Positions 32,898-40,939 of a stretch of 46,898 nucleotides of DNA are shown here, one piece after another. The translations under genes and the position numbers were made by a program. The stretch covers positions 1 through 46,898 of the forward strand of contig JAEDCQ010000012.1 of assembly GCA_016294075.1 (NCBI GenBank), read 5' to 3'. A model generated the notes under the pieces. It did no database searches. It was given only the letters and a program-made list of their open reading frames with translations, and was not told where the DNA came from. Source of the stretch: Lachnospiraceae bacterium. Lineage in GTDB: Bacteria > Bacillota > Clostridia > Lachnospirales > Lachnospiraceae. The stretch's first letter is position 1. Every line of letters begins with the position of its first letter.

Positions 32898-33449
32898 ATG
32901 GCATATACAATTATGATTGATGCAGGTCACGGTGGCTATGATAACGGAGCGCAATACATGGGCCGCAGGGAGAAGGATGACAATCTGGCCATGGCACTTG
33001 CTGTCGGCAATATTTTAAGTGAATATGGCTTTAATGTGCTTTATACCAGAACAGAAGATATTTATGAAACACCATATCAAAAAGCAACCGAAGCCAATAA
33101 TGCCGGGGCAGATATTTTTCTCTCCATACACCGCAACTCTTCTCCTTATCCGAATCAATACAACGGAGTGGAATCCCTTGTGTATTCCAACAGAGGACTG
33201 CCTGCACTGCTTGCGCGGAACATCAACAGCCAGTTAGAGAGAATCGGATACCGCAATATCGGTATCTCGGAACGCCCGAATCTGATTGTCTTAAACAGCA
33301 CGGATATGCCTGCTGTCTTAGTAGAAGTCGGATTCATTAACTCAGATGTAGATAATCAGTTATTTGATGAGTTTTTTTATGAAACGGCTTATGCAATTGC
33401 AGACGGCGTTGCAATGACTCTGTTTCCGCAAAATTATCCGAATGCATAA
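32898..33449 (+). CDS. N-acetylmuramoyl-L-alanine amidase (Amidase_3)
   Basis: A 183-residue bare Amidase_3 domain with all catalytic positions: His11 (DAGHGG), Glu25, His78 (FLSIHRN) and Glu143 (VLVEVGF). It would split the lactyl-amide bond between MurNAc and L-Ala. There is no signal peptide, membrane helix or wall-binding module: the protein begins directly with the first strand (MAYTIMIDAGHGG). It might be released by lysis, by a non-classical route, or act inside a mother cell. AAAAAGGAATTTCTT precedes the ATG. It lies 63 bases after the CNNM gene and ends before a two-way terminator. Confidence 0.93.
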   Translation: MAYTIMIDAGHGGYDNGAQYMGRREKDDNLAMALAVGNILSEYGFNVLYTRTEDIYETPYQKATEANNAGADIFLSIHRNSSPYPNQYNGVESLVYSNRGLPALLARNINSQLERIGYRNIGISERPNLIVLNSTDMPAVLVEVGFINSDVDNQLFDEFFYETAYAIADGVAMTLFPQNYPNA

Positions 33450-33480
33450 CCATACACACATAATAGAGAATGATATTCAA

Positions 33481-33524
33481 AAATCCACTTGTCCGTATTG
33501 AGAAAGATACGAATAAGTGGATTT
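33481..33524. terminator. bidirectional terminator between amidase and phosphopantetheinyl transferase genes
   Basis: AAATCCACTT pairs with AAGTGGATTT, with a further CGTAT/ATACG pairing inside. T runs follow on both strands (ATTTTTAATTT on plus, TTTTTG on minus), serving both convergent genes. Confidence 0.85.
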
Positions 33525-33565
33525 TTAATTTAATAATTTTTAAATCATTATTGGGGAATATCTTT

Positions 33566-34186
33566 CTATTCATGCTTTTCTTCTGCTACTGCAATCACAT
33601 ATCCCTGTGGAGCATCCGGTTCAAAAAACATGGCACTTCTTCCGCTTTCATCTGTAATTATCCCGTTTTTTATGTCTGCATAAATATTTCGAAAATCATG
33701 CGAAAGCCCTTCGCCCGTCATTTTCACATAGCTTTCCTTAATTGCCCAGATTCGGTTTTGAAAGAAATTTTTCTCTTCTTCTGACATATCATAAAAAGAA
33801 TTCTCCGTTATTTCTTTCGGATGCAGAATTCTCTTTTGTATTCCCTCGGATAGTTTTCTGATTTTCTGAATATCTATGCCTACTTCTGCACTCTTTGGGT
33901 GATAAGCAAGTGTCACATACTCTCCGGAATGAGAAAGATTAAAAGCAATATCCGGACAATTTTTTGTATACGGCTTCCCTTTTTCCCCGTCTTGATACAC
34001 CGGATTCTCAACCGCAAGCTCTTTACACATCCTTGCAAGCAGTCTGCCTGCTGCCAACGAACGTTTTTTATCTTCTACCGCTCTTAGAGACTGTATTTTT
34101 TCCCATCGTTTCTCCGTAATATAATCCGGCTTTTTTTCTAACTCCTCTTCCTTCACATCAGCTATTGTTTCTATCAGAATCTGCAT
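33566..34186 (-). CDS. 4'-phosphopantetheinyl transferase superfamily protein (Sfp type)
   Basis: The 206-residue length and two-lobed pseudo-dimer motifs fit the Sfp branch: FNLSHSGEY (His86), VGIDIQKI (Asp105) and WAIKESYVKMTGEG (Glu151, Lys155). Sfp-type enzymes move the phosphopantetheine arm from coenzyme A onto carrier proteins of peptide or polyketide synthases, or onto acyl carrier protein. No synthase is in the window, so the partner is unknown. AGGAG lies 10 bases before the ATG. Confidence 0.93.
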   Translation of the reverse strand: MQILIETIADVKEEELEKKPDYITEKRWEKIQSLRAVEDKKRSLAAGRLLARMCKELAVENPVYQDGEKGKPYTKNCPDIAFNLSHSGEYVTLAYHPKSAEVGIDIQKIRKLSEGIQKRILHPKEITENSFYDMSEEEKNFFQNRIWAIKESYVKMTGEGLSHDFRNIYADIKNGIITDESGRSAMFFEPDAPQGYVIAVAEEKHE

Positions 34187-34311
34187 CTTTCTTTTACTCC
34201 TGAGGCTTATGATAAAACTTTGCTTAACTCTGAACAGTTATATTTTATTATATAATAGGACAGAAAATTTGGAAATAAAAATAGCTATACAAAAACGGAA
34301 TAAAAAATTGC

Positions 34312-34340
34312 TTGTCAGAACCACACAGATATGATATCAT
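34312..34340 (+). promoter_or_regulatory. promoter of tRNA-Leu
   Basis: TTGTCA (34312-34317), a 17-base spacer and TATCAT (34335-34340), about 21 bases upstream of the tRNA 5' end. Confidence 0.75.
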
Positions 34341-34361
34341 GTAACTCGGTTGTAGAACCAA

Positions 34362-34444
34362 GCCGGCGTGTCGGAATGGCAGACGAGGCAGACTCAAAAT
34401 CTGTTGTGGGCAACCACGTATGGGTTCAAGTCCCATCGCCGGCA
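34362..34444 (+). tRNA. tRNA-Leu (CAA)
   Basis: Acceptor GCCGGCG/CGCCGGC, an anticodon loop CTCAAAA giving CAA, a variable arm with TGTGGGCAACCACG typical of class II tRNAs, and T arm GGTTCAAGTCC. Length 83 bases fits tRNA-Leu. Confidence 0.95.
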
Positions 34445-34492
34445 GTAGAGTAAAAAAGCTAAACCATCAGGGTTTAGCTTTTTTCACTCTAC
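34445..34492 (+). terminator. terminator of tRNA-Leu
   Basis: A long hairpin (GTAGAGT...AAAAAAGCTAAACC paired with GGTTTAGCTTTTTTCACTCTAC) directly after the tRNA discriminator base. The T-rich 3' arm acts as terminator. Confidence 0.9.
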
Positions 34493-34549
34493 AATATAAA
34501 AGGCGGTTCACATTTCAAGGCATATTATGAGAAAGGCATAGGTATATAT

Positions 34550-34963
34550 ATGAAAAAAGGAAAGAAGAGAAAACAAAATGATTTGTTAACATTTCTGGGC
34601 GGATTGGCCATGCTGGTTTCCGGACTTTATTGGCTTGCTTCAAGGGTAACGGTTTCTACCGGTTTCTTTGGCGGCAGATTTTCCTTTGGCGGTTATTCCG
34701 TAAACTCCGGTCTGATTGTCGTGCCGTTTATTGCCTGTATCGTCTGGCTGTTTATAAATCCCGATTCTTTTTTGGCTAAGATTTGTGTTGGACTTAGTGT
34801 TGTACTGATTATTGCCGCAATCATTATGAATACCCAGCTTCATATGCGTCCTACTTCTCTTTATGAATATCTGATTATTCTTGTCTTTATCTTTAGTGGC
34901 GGTGCAATGGTACTCAAGGTCTTATGTGACCCCAAATATAAGGATGATAACGATAAAGACTAA
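34550..34963 (+). CDS. small hypothetical membrane protein
   Basis: A 137-residue protein: basic N-terminus (MKKGKKRKQ), four predicted helices (about 12-30, 50-68, 75-95 and 105-122) and a charged tail ending DDNDKD. A glycine/phenylalanine-rich loop (GFFGGRFSFGG) follows helix 1. I do not recognise a named family. The ribosome binding site is weak but several plausible purine runs precede the ATG, and a strong terminator follows the stop, supporting a real single-gene unit. Confidence 0.8.
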   Translation: MKKGKKRKQNDLLTFLGGLAMLVSGLYWLASRVTVSTGFFGGRFSFGGYSVNSGLIVVPFIACIVWLFINPDSFLAKICVGLSVVLIIAAIIMNTQLHMRPTSLYEYLIILVFIFSGGAMVLKVLCDPKYKDDNDKD

Positions 34964-35009
34964 TATGACAAACAACGACTATCACGCTTTTCCAGTTATT
35001 CTTATATAA

Positions 35010-35037
35010 AAAGGTTCCTGATTCGGAACCTTTTTTT
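35010..35037 (+). terminator. terminator after the small membrane protein gene
   Basis: AAAGGTTCC pairs with GGAACCTTT around a 6-base loop, followed by seven Ts. It lies about 45 bases past the stop. Its minus-strand complement, which has an A-rich flank, may also help end the lysA transcript. Confidence 0.9.
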
Positions 35038-35064
35038 GATACACTTTATATAACACTGTTTTCA

Positions 35065-36336
35065 TTAAAACTCAAACTTTTCCCAGATATCCAATCCGTC
35101 AAAGGTTGCAAAATAATCCTTTGGTGTTTCGGCACGCCGGATTAGCTGCACGCTTCCGTCCTCCTTTAATAAAAGTTCAGCGGATTTGAGTTTACCGTTA
35201 TAGTTATAACCCATTGCAAACCCGTGTGCACCGGTATCGTGGATAAGCAATAAATCCCCGATATCAATCTTCGGAAGCATACGGTCAATAGCAAATTTAT
35301 CATTATTTTCACATAAAGAACCGACAATATCATATTTGTGGTCACATGGCTCATTTTCTTTTCCCATGACAGTAATGTGATGGTATGCACCATACATGGC
35401 CGGACGCATTAAGTTTACGGCACAGGCATCGCAGCCGATATATTCCTTGTGTGTATGCTTTTCATGAATAGCAGTCGTAACGAGATGACCGTAAGGTCCC
35501 ATCATAAAGCGTCCAAGCTCTGTATAGATTGCTACATCGCCTAATCCTGCCGGTATGAGAACTTCTTCATATACCTTGCGGACACCTTCCCCGATTACAC
35601 GGATATCGTTTGGCTCCTGATCCGGTCTGTAAGGGATTCCGATTCCACCGGAAAGATTGATAAAGGAAACTGCTACACCTGTATCTTCTTTTACCTTTAC
35701 AGCAAGTTCAAATAACTGTTTTGCAAGAGTCGGATAATATTCATTTGTTACGGTATTGCTTGCAAGGAATGCATGAATGCCGAATTTCTTTACACCCTTT
35801 TCTTTTAAAATACGGAAACCTTCAAATAACTGTTCCGTAGTAAAACCGTATTTTGCATCCCCCGGATTATCCATAATGCCGTTACTGATTGTAAAAACAC
35901 CACCCGGATTATAACGCATAGATAAGGTCTCCGGCAATTTTCCAAGTGTTTTTTCCAGAAAATCGATATGGGTAATGTCATCCAAATTAATTGTAGCACC
36001 AATTTTAGCGGCATACGCATATTCGCTTGCCGGCGTTTCATTGGAGGAAAACATAATATCGCTTCCTTCTACCCCCATCGCATTGGATAACATTAATTCT
36101 GTCATAGAGGAACAGTCGCAGCCACATCCGTATTCGCGCAGAATCTGAATCAGATAAGGATTCGGAGTAGCCTTTACCGCAAAATATTCTTTAAATCCTT
36201 TGTTCCACGAAAATGCTTCCTTTAATGCCTTGGCATTCTCACGGATTCCTTTTTCATCATAAATATGAAAAGGAGTCGGATATGTCTTTACAATTTCTTC
36301 TAACTGTTCTTTTGTAACAAACGGTGTTTTTTTCAT
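35065..36336 (-). CDS. lysA: diaminopimelate decarboxylase-like PLP enzyme
   Basis: A 423-residue fold III PLP enzyme. Lys55 in EYFAVKATPNP should form the Schiff base with PLP; HAFLASNT, NLSGGIGIPY, the ELGRFMMGPYG motif and a C-terminal CDACAVNLMRPAMYGAYH segment with the active-site Cys are consistent with meso-DAP decarboxylase, the last step to L-lysine. The N-terminal region departs somewhat from textbook LysA, so a related decarboxylase remains possible. It overlaps the TrmB-like regulator gene by four bases (ATGA), an unusual direct coupling of a regulator to lysA. AAGGAAAGACTACAT lies before the ATG. Confidence 0.88.
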   Translation of the reverse strand: MKKTPFVTKEQLEEIVKTYPTPFHIYDEKGIRENAKALKEAFSWNKGFKEYFAVKATPNPYLIQILREYGCGCDCSSMTELMLSNAMGVEGSDIMFSSNETPASEYAYAAKIGATINLDDITHIDFLEKTLGKLPETLSMRYNPGGVFTISNGIMDNPGDAKYGFTTEQLFEGFRILKEKGVKKFGIHAFLASNTVTNEYYPTLAKQLFELAVKVKEDTGVAVSFINLSGGIGIPYRPDQEPNDIRVIGEGVRKVYEEVLIPAGLGDVAIYTELGRFMMGPYGHLVTTAIHEKHTHKEYIGCDACAVNLMRPAMYGAYHHITVMGKENEPCDHKYDIVGSLCENNDKFAIDRMLPKIDIGDLLLIHDTGAHGFAMGYNYNGKLKSAELLLKEDGSVQLIRRAETPKDYFATFDGLDIWEKFEF

Positions 36337-37046
36337 ATGTAGTCTTTCCTTTCTTCTTGTTTTGCAAGGGCAATCTGACTGCTGAGTGCTTCTTTTATCA
36401 AAGTTACCAGATTCTGCTGTCCCGAATACAGACAGGTATCACTCTTTTCTCCCGAAATCTCACCGGTAAGCACATGGGACGAATCCGTAATAAAACGTAT
36501 CTGTTCTTTCGTTCCATGCGTATGGTAAATCTCTGTATTGACGGGCTCATATTCATCCGGTGTAAGAACAACAATACGAATTCCTTTCGCGTAAGCCTTT
36601 TCAAGAGAAGGGGCAAGATGCCTTAAAATCGACTCATCCGCTGCAATATATATCCTTTTCTCACAACGTTCCATCATTTCAATCATCTTGTCCAGAATAT
36701 GACGGTATCCCTGAATCGTAATATACCCTTCGCTTTCCGGTAGTTTCTTTGGTAAATGCTGCAAAAGATATTCTTTATCTGCTTTAAGCTTGCGCAGTGT
36801 ATTTTCACAAAACTGCTCCGGCGCAACCGGAACATATTTTACGGAAGTTCCCTCTATCTGGTACACTGCCCCTTTATCCAAAAGTCCTGCCAGTGAGCCA
36901 TACACATTCGACCGTGAAATACCGGTCTCCTTGGCAACCTCATACCCGGACATCTCACCTACCTGCAGCATGGCAAGATAAATACTTGCTTCCTGTCTTG
37001 TAAGTCCATATGCACTTAACCGTTCAATCAGATTGTTATTTTCCAT
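36333..37046 (-). CDS. TrmB-family transcriptional regulator
   Basis: The 237-residue protein has an N-terminal winged helix (about 8-75: LTRQEASIYLAML and SGYEVAKETGISRSNVYGSL are clear TrmB-type helices) and a C-terminal phospholipase-D-like effector domain (about 95-235), as in TrmB proteins that sense sugars in archaea and some bacteria. The effector here is unknown. It is the first gene of a two-gene unit with lysA, with a promoter TTGACA-17-TAGAAT upstream, and might regulate that unit. Confidence 0.88.
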   Translation of the reverse strand: MENNNLIERLSAYGLTRQEASIYLAMLQVGEMSGYEVAKETGISRSNVYGSLAGLLDKGAVYQIEGTSVKYVPVAPEQFCENTLRKLKADKEYLLQHLPKKLPESEGYITIQGYRHILDKMIEMMERCEKRIYIAADESILRHLAPSLEKAYAKGIRIVVLTPDEYEPVNTEIYHTHGTKEQIRFITDSSHVLTGEISGEKSDTCLYSGQQNLVTLIKEALSSQIALAKQEERKDYI

Positions 37047-37085
37047 TCTTCTTCTCGATTAGTATTTCTTTTTAGGAACACTATT

Positions 37086-37114
37086 ATTCTACTATTGCAA
37101 AATAAGATTGTCAA
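37086..37114 (-). promoter_or_regulatory. promoter of the TrmB-lysA unit
   Basis: Minus-strand TTGACA (37109-37114), a 17-base spacer and TAGAAT (37086-37091), about 40 bases upstream of the regulator ATG. Confidence 0.8.
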
Positions 37115-37153
37115 GAGTGGTTTTACATAATACTATTTTAATATTTATATATG

Positions 37154-37191
37154 AAAACAGACGATTGGATACATTTCCAATCGTCTGTTTT
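37154..37191. terminator. orphan hairpin between divergent genes
   Basis: Sixteen perfect pairs (AAAACAGACGATTGGA with TCCAATCGTCTGTTTT) with a 6-base loop. Neither flanking gene transcribes into it, so it may be the terminator of a gene lost upstream of the LuxR pseudogene. Confidence 0.7.
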
Positions 37192-37269
37192 ATAATAATT
37201 AGAGATTGTTTATTTCTCTTTTTATTTCATTGATACTATTGTATAGCAACGCTGGTACTTCCTTTTGCC

Positions 37270-37803
37270 ATGCTTGCTTTGAAAAACAATTTGGAAAGTA
37301 GTTTCATTTTATGGATAATAAGTTATCTTTTCTTCGGATTCTTTGCGGTTTATCGTGTCATTATCTTTACCGATATGGCAAGCAAATCAAAAAAATGCCT
37401 GTACTTAGCGGGACTTGGTTTAATGATTGGTCGATGCGGAGATGCACTTGGTGCATACACAGGCATTGTATTAAATGCGTATCCTGTGGTACTCATTTTA
37501 TGTACTTCTGCCGCTTTCGTGGTAACTGTATTTCTTTTTATCAGTCTGTACAATAGAATATATACTTCTTCTTTACCTGTAACAAAAAGCAGAGAGACAT
37601 TATTGGAAGAATTTTAAAAACTCTACCAACTGTCTCCCTGTGAAATGGAAGTATTTCAATTAGTATTAGATGGTCGTTCAAATACAGAAATTGCTGATGA
37701 CCTCTTTATTTCTTATAATACGGTCAAATTCCACATCAAAAATCTGTCTAAAAAAACAGGTTGTTCAAGCCGCACGGAACTTCTCGCATTGTTTAAATCT
37801 TGA
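37270..37803 (+). pseudogene. remnant of a LuxR-type regulator with membrane N-terminal domain
   Basis: The frame from 37270 encodes about three to four membrane helices (LWIISYLFFGFFAVYR, LCTSAAFVVTVFLFIS) and then a TAA stop at 37615-37617. Continuing in the same frame without a shift, the sequence reads LSPCEMEVFQLVLDGRS, NTEIADDLF and TVKFHIKNLSKKTG, a complete LuxR-type helix-turn-helix ending at the TGA at 37801. So one nonsense codon separates the membrane part from the DNA-binding part. The N-terminal helices expected for the 12-helix LuxR family are also missing; upstream the frame closes at 37231. It is most simply a truncated, broken gene. Confidence 0.85.
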
Positions 37804-37810
37804 GTTTTTA

Positions 37811-40090
37811 TCAGTTCTGTGCCAAAGGGCCATCCTCGTGGCAAAGCGCACTCCGCGTGGCGGAAGAAACGTCCCTCCCAAACCGTAGTGTTACCTTAAA
37901 CAAATCACCGTCAATCTCGACAATAAATTTACCACCCTGTAATTCCGTGAAGGATTGGGCAATCGCAAGCCCAAGGCCGCTGCCTTCGGTATTACGGGAA
38001 AGGTCACCCCTTACAAACCGCTCCGTAATCTCCTTTGCATCAAAGTTCATCTCTGTTGCAGACATGTTTTTAAAGCAAATCACATATTCCGTTTCTGTCT
38101 CTTCCATATCAATATAGACACGTGAATAAGGCATCGAGTACTTTAATGCATTCTGTAACAGATTATCCATAATGCGGTATGTGCGGTTCGGGTCTAATGA
38201 GGATACGCATTTCTTTTCCGGCAGATTCCATCGAAAATCCAGCGTACTTTCCTTTATTTTGTCCTCATTTTCCAGGCATACCTGCTTTAAAAGATTCACA
38301 AGGTCAATATCCGTGTAATACATCGTGATATTATTTGTGGTGGCTTTGCTTACCTCAAATAAATCCTCAATCAGTACCTTTAATCGCATAGACTTCTTCT
38401 CTAAGGTATCGATGTATTCCCTGCGCTCATCTTCCGTAATACTCTCCTTTTTCAAAAGGTCTACATACGTAATAATTGCTGTTAAAGGTGTCTTTAAATC
38501 ATGCGACACATTGGTAATCAGTTCGGTTTTCATGCTCTGGCTTTTTGCCTCCTCTGCAACAGCCTTTGAAAACCCGTCCTGTACCTTTCTTAATTCTTCT
38601 CCGAGTTCCGAAAAAATACCCAGCTCCTCTTTGAGCTCCACCTTTAGATTTCCTTCTGCCATCTGTGTAGTTGCATAGACAATACTCTCATACTGCTTCT
38701 TCAGTTTTTCGCCCTGCTTCTTCAATATCATATATAAAGCAACAGAGTATATAAGCAATCCGAATATTCCTAAGAACCACATGCAGCAAAGCAGCATTAG
38801 TATTAAAAAGTTTACCACGACAATCTTAATAATACTCTTGTGCATTCCCGCGCCAAGCCGGATGTCTGTGACATAATGATACAGATCAATACACTTTTTC
38901 TTAACCCACCGCAAAAATACGATAAGCAGCCATCTTTCCTTTAAATAACGTATCGGTCCGCAAAGGAACTGGCGAAATGCCGCTACGACAATATATTCCA
39001 TAAAGAAGCATAATGCCCATCCGATATAATTGATTACAAGCATAATGCCGTATAACGTATCGGAGGTAATCGTATAGCCGATAATCTTGATATCGCCATA
39101 TCCCTGTATAAATTCCTCAATCATATACCGTGAAGAATATGTCATAAGTTCAAACATGAAAATTATTCCGCACACTGCAGCCACGGCAATACAGAGAACC
39201 ACCTCTAAGGGAAGGTTAAACAGTTTTTCCTTTCCGGTCTGAAGCTTTTTAACAAACGGCAGGAACAATGCTGCCAACATAACAAATATTGCTGCTGCAA
39301 GAACAAGCCATTCGGCACCCATATCAAAATACACATTATATGGTGAAAAATATACATTATCCTCTGCATATATATAGGCAAACCGCGTATTATCATCTAT
39401 CGCAAAAACGGCCTGAAAGTTTTTGGGTCTAAGCTCCAAAGGGTCTACATGTTTTTCGCCTTCCCCGGAAACATTATATCCATACACATTATTTTCATAT
39501 TGATTGATGGACTCCGTCGCATGCTGATAAACGTTTCCATAATATACCGTATCACCTAATCCGGTAAAATGAATATCCGAAATATTCCCGTACGCATCAA
39601 AGGATATTGTCAGATAGCCGATATAACCCTCTTTTGTCAATATACGAATCAGATTATCCTTTGCAGACGTATTTTCTTTATCCAATAATCGTTCTAAAGG
39701 ATAATCCGAATTGGTTTCCGTTTTTTCCTGCGCAGAGCCATAGTATTTTGCAAAATACTGCGCCTCCTCCTGCATCGTGTAATAGTCATTTATCCAGCCA
39801 TATTGATTTAATACGGAAAAATCAATCGGCTGGTTCAGACTTTGCTGCAAAAGCTGTCCATACATATAATAAGAAGATTCTATGGCATAATATACAAACT
39901 CATCCGTCACTTCATTCCTTGACTCTGTCCATTCTGCCTCTTCCTCTTTTTCCGTTGTACTAATCTGCTGCAAATATACCTGCTCCATCCGCGGGTATAA
40001 TGCAACCAGAATAGTTGGCGGCAGTAATATGCAGATTGTAATTATCAGTACTGCCAGTCTATGCGTCTTTTTCAATTTTGTATCCAACAC
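37811..40090 (-). CDS. multi-helix sensor histidine kinase
   Basis: A 759-residue membrane kinase. Helix 1 (about 12-35) is followed by an extracellular domain (35-265), then about five further helices (268-290, 297-320, 345-375, 415-445), a linker, the HisKA domain with His530 in SHDLKTPLTAI, and an ATPase domain (N box LLQNALKY, GSGLGLAI). The start appears to be a GTG at 40090, six bases after AAGGTGG, overlapping the response regulator gene by 32 bases. The last 21 residues (RDVSSATRS...AQN) are encoded by a dispersed repeat rather than by kinase sequence. The signal is unknown. Confidence 0.92.
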   Translation of the reverse strand: MLDTKLKKTHRLAVLIITICILLPPTILVALYPRMEQVYLQQISTTEKEEEAEWTESRNEVTDEFVYYAIESSYYMYGQLLQQSLNQPIDFSVLNQYGWINDYYTMQEEAQYFAKYYGSAQEKTETNSDYPLERLLDKENTSAKDNLIRILTKEGYIGYLTISFDAYGNISDIHFTGLGDTVYYGNVYQHATESINQYENNVYGYNVSGEGEKHVDPLELRPKNFQAVFAIDDNTRFAYIYAEDNVYFSPYNVYFDMGAEWLVLAAAIFVMLAALFLPFVKKLQTGKEKLFNLPLEVVLCIAVAAVCGIIFMFELMTYSSRYMIEEFIQGYGDIKIIGYTITSDTLYGIMLVINYIGWALCFFMEYIVVAAFRQFLCGPIRYLKERWLLIVFLRWVKKKCIDLYHYVTDIRLGAGMHKSIIKIVVVNFLILMLLCCMWFLGIFGLLIYSVALYMILKKQGEKLKKQYESIVYATTQMAEGNLKVELKEELGIFSELGEELRKVQDGFSKAVAEEAKSQSMKTELITNVSHDLKTPLTAIITYVDLLKKESITEDERREYIDTLEKKSMRLKVLIEDLFEVSKATTNNITMYYTDIDLVNLLKQVCLENEDKIKESTLDFRWNLPEKKCVSSLDPNRTYRIMDNLLQNALKYSMPYSRVYIDMEETETEYVICFKNMSATEMNFDAKEITERFVRGDLSRNTEGSGLGLAIAQSFTELQGGKFIVEIDGDLFKVTLRFGRDVSSATRSALCHEDGPLAQN
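37818..37876. repeat. dispersed short repeat, copy 2, forming the kinase C-terminus
   Basis: Bases 37851-37876 match copy 1 (13040-13065) at 23 of 26 positions. This copy extends left with GTGGCAAAGCGCACTCC and GGGCCATCC-type GC-rich sequence, unlike neighbouring AT-rich DNA. Here it is translated as the tail of the histidine kinase. Confidence 0.7.
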
Positions 40091-40769
40091 CCCACACCAC
40101 CTTTAAATAATTTGGTTTTTTCGGATTCAGTTCAATCTTTTCCCGAATGTTGCGGACATGTACCATGATAGTATCGGAATTAATTGCTTTTTCGTTCCAT
40201 ACACGCTCATAAATTTCATCCGCCGAATATACGCGTCCCGGATTTTTCATAAGTAACAAAAGGATTTTATATTCCATGGGGGTCAGCTTTACAAGATTAC
40301 CGTCCACACGCAATTCTACTTTTTCTTCATTCAGTTCCAGACCGCCAACCCGGTAAATATGTTCCTGACTACCCGTATCGGCTTCCACCTTTTCCAAATA
40401 GTGACGATAACGCCGCAGATGAGAATTTACTCTGGCAAGTAATTCCAGCGGAGTAAACGGCTTTGTTACATAATCATCCGCGCCCATATTTAAGCCCAGA
40501 ATCTTATCTACCTCTTCCGATTTGGCAGACAGCATAATGACCGGAAAATCATATTCCTTTCGCATTTCCATTACCATCTGGATGCCATCCTTCCGCGGCA
40601 TCATAACATCCACAATGGCCAGATGAATTTCATGGCTCCTTATTTGCTCCAGACCTTCCACTCCGTCTGCTGCCTTGTATACCTCATAGCCCTGGCTCTT
40701 TAAGTAAATCTCTATTCCATCCCGGATTTCCTTATCATCCTCAACGATTAAAATATGATTCTTCTCCAC
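40059..40769 (-). CDS. OmpR/PhoB-family response regulator
   Basis: A 236-residue regulator: receiver domain (1-120) with acidic pair Asp11/Asp12, phospho-acceptor Asp54 (IVDVMMPRKDG) and Lys in VTKPF; then a winged-helix DNA-binding domain (about 135-234; LTPMEYKILLLLM, DTIMVHVRNIREK, VWGVGYKI). It is co-transcribed with the overlapping histidine kinase. Two direct 11-base repeats upstream (40862-40883) could be its own binding site. Confidence 0.95.
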   Translation of the reverse strand: MEKNHILIVEDDKEIRDGIEIYLKSQGYEVYKAADGVEGLEQIRSHEIHLAIVDVMMPRKDGIQMVMEMRKEYDFPVIMLSAKSEEVDKILGLNMGADDYVTKPFTPLELLARVNSHLRRYRHYLEKVEADTGSQEHIYRVGGLELNEEKVELRVDGNLVKLTPMEYKILLLLMKNPGRVYSADEIYERVWNEKAINSDTIMVHVRNIREKIELNPKKPNYLKVVWGVGYKIEKDA

Positions 40770-40861
40770 GACGTTTTCTCCTCTTCCCTCTCATATGACC
40801 ACTCCTTTCCTTTTGTCATGGTCATTGTATCTTGTAAACCTTAACAACAAATGCAGATATT

Positions 40862-40883
40862 TCTAAAGAAACTCTAAAGAAAA
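40862..40883 (-). promoter_or_regulatory. candidate response regulator box: direct repeat with 11-bp period
   Basis: Plus strand reads TCTAAAGAAAC then TCTAAAGAAAA, a tandem repeat with a period of one helical turn, the layout of PhoB/OmpR-family sites. It lies 33 bases upstream of a TACAAT -10 box (40824-40829, minus strand) that lacks a good -35, as in activated promoters. Autoregulation is inferred. Confidence 0.5.
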
Positions 40884-40895
40884 CCTTTACTCTTG

Positions 40896-40929
40896 AAAAA
40901 GTCCTACTTTATTACAAAGTAGGACTTTT
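40896..40929 (-). terminator. terminator after ung
   Basis: AAAAGTCCTACTTT pairs with AAAGTAGGACTTTT around ATTAC; the T-rich arm and tail on the minus strand end the transcript just past the ung stop at 40940. Confidence 0.9.
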
Positions 40930-40939
40930 CCTGATTATT

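Noticed and set aside
35038..37153. Lysine riboswitch near lysA
   Set aside because: The region upstream of the regulator is under 110 bases before the next hairpin and lacks the long five-helix lysine aptamer.
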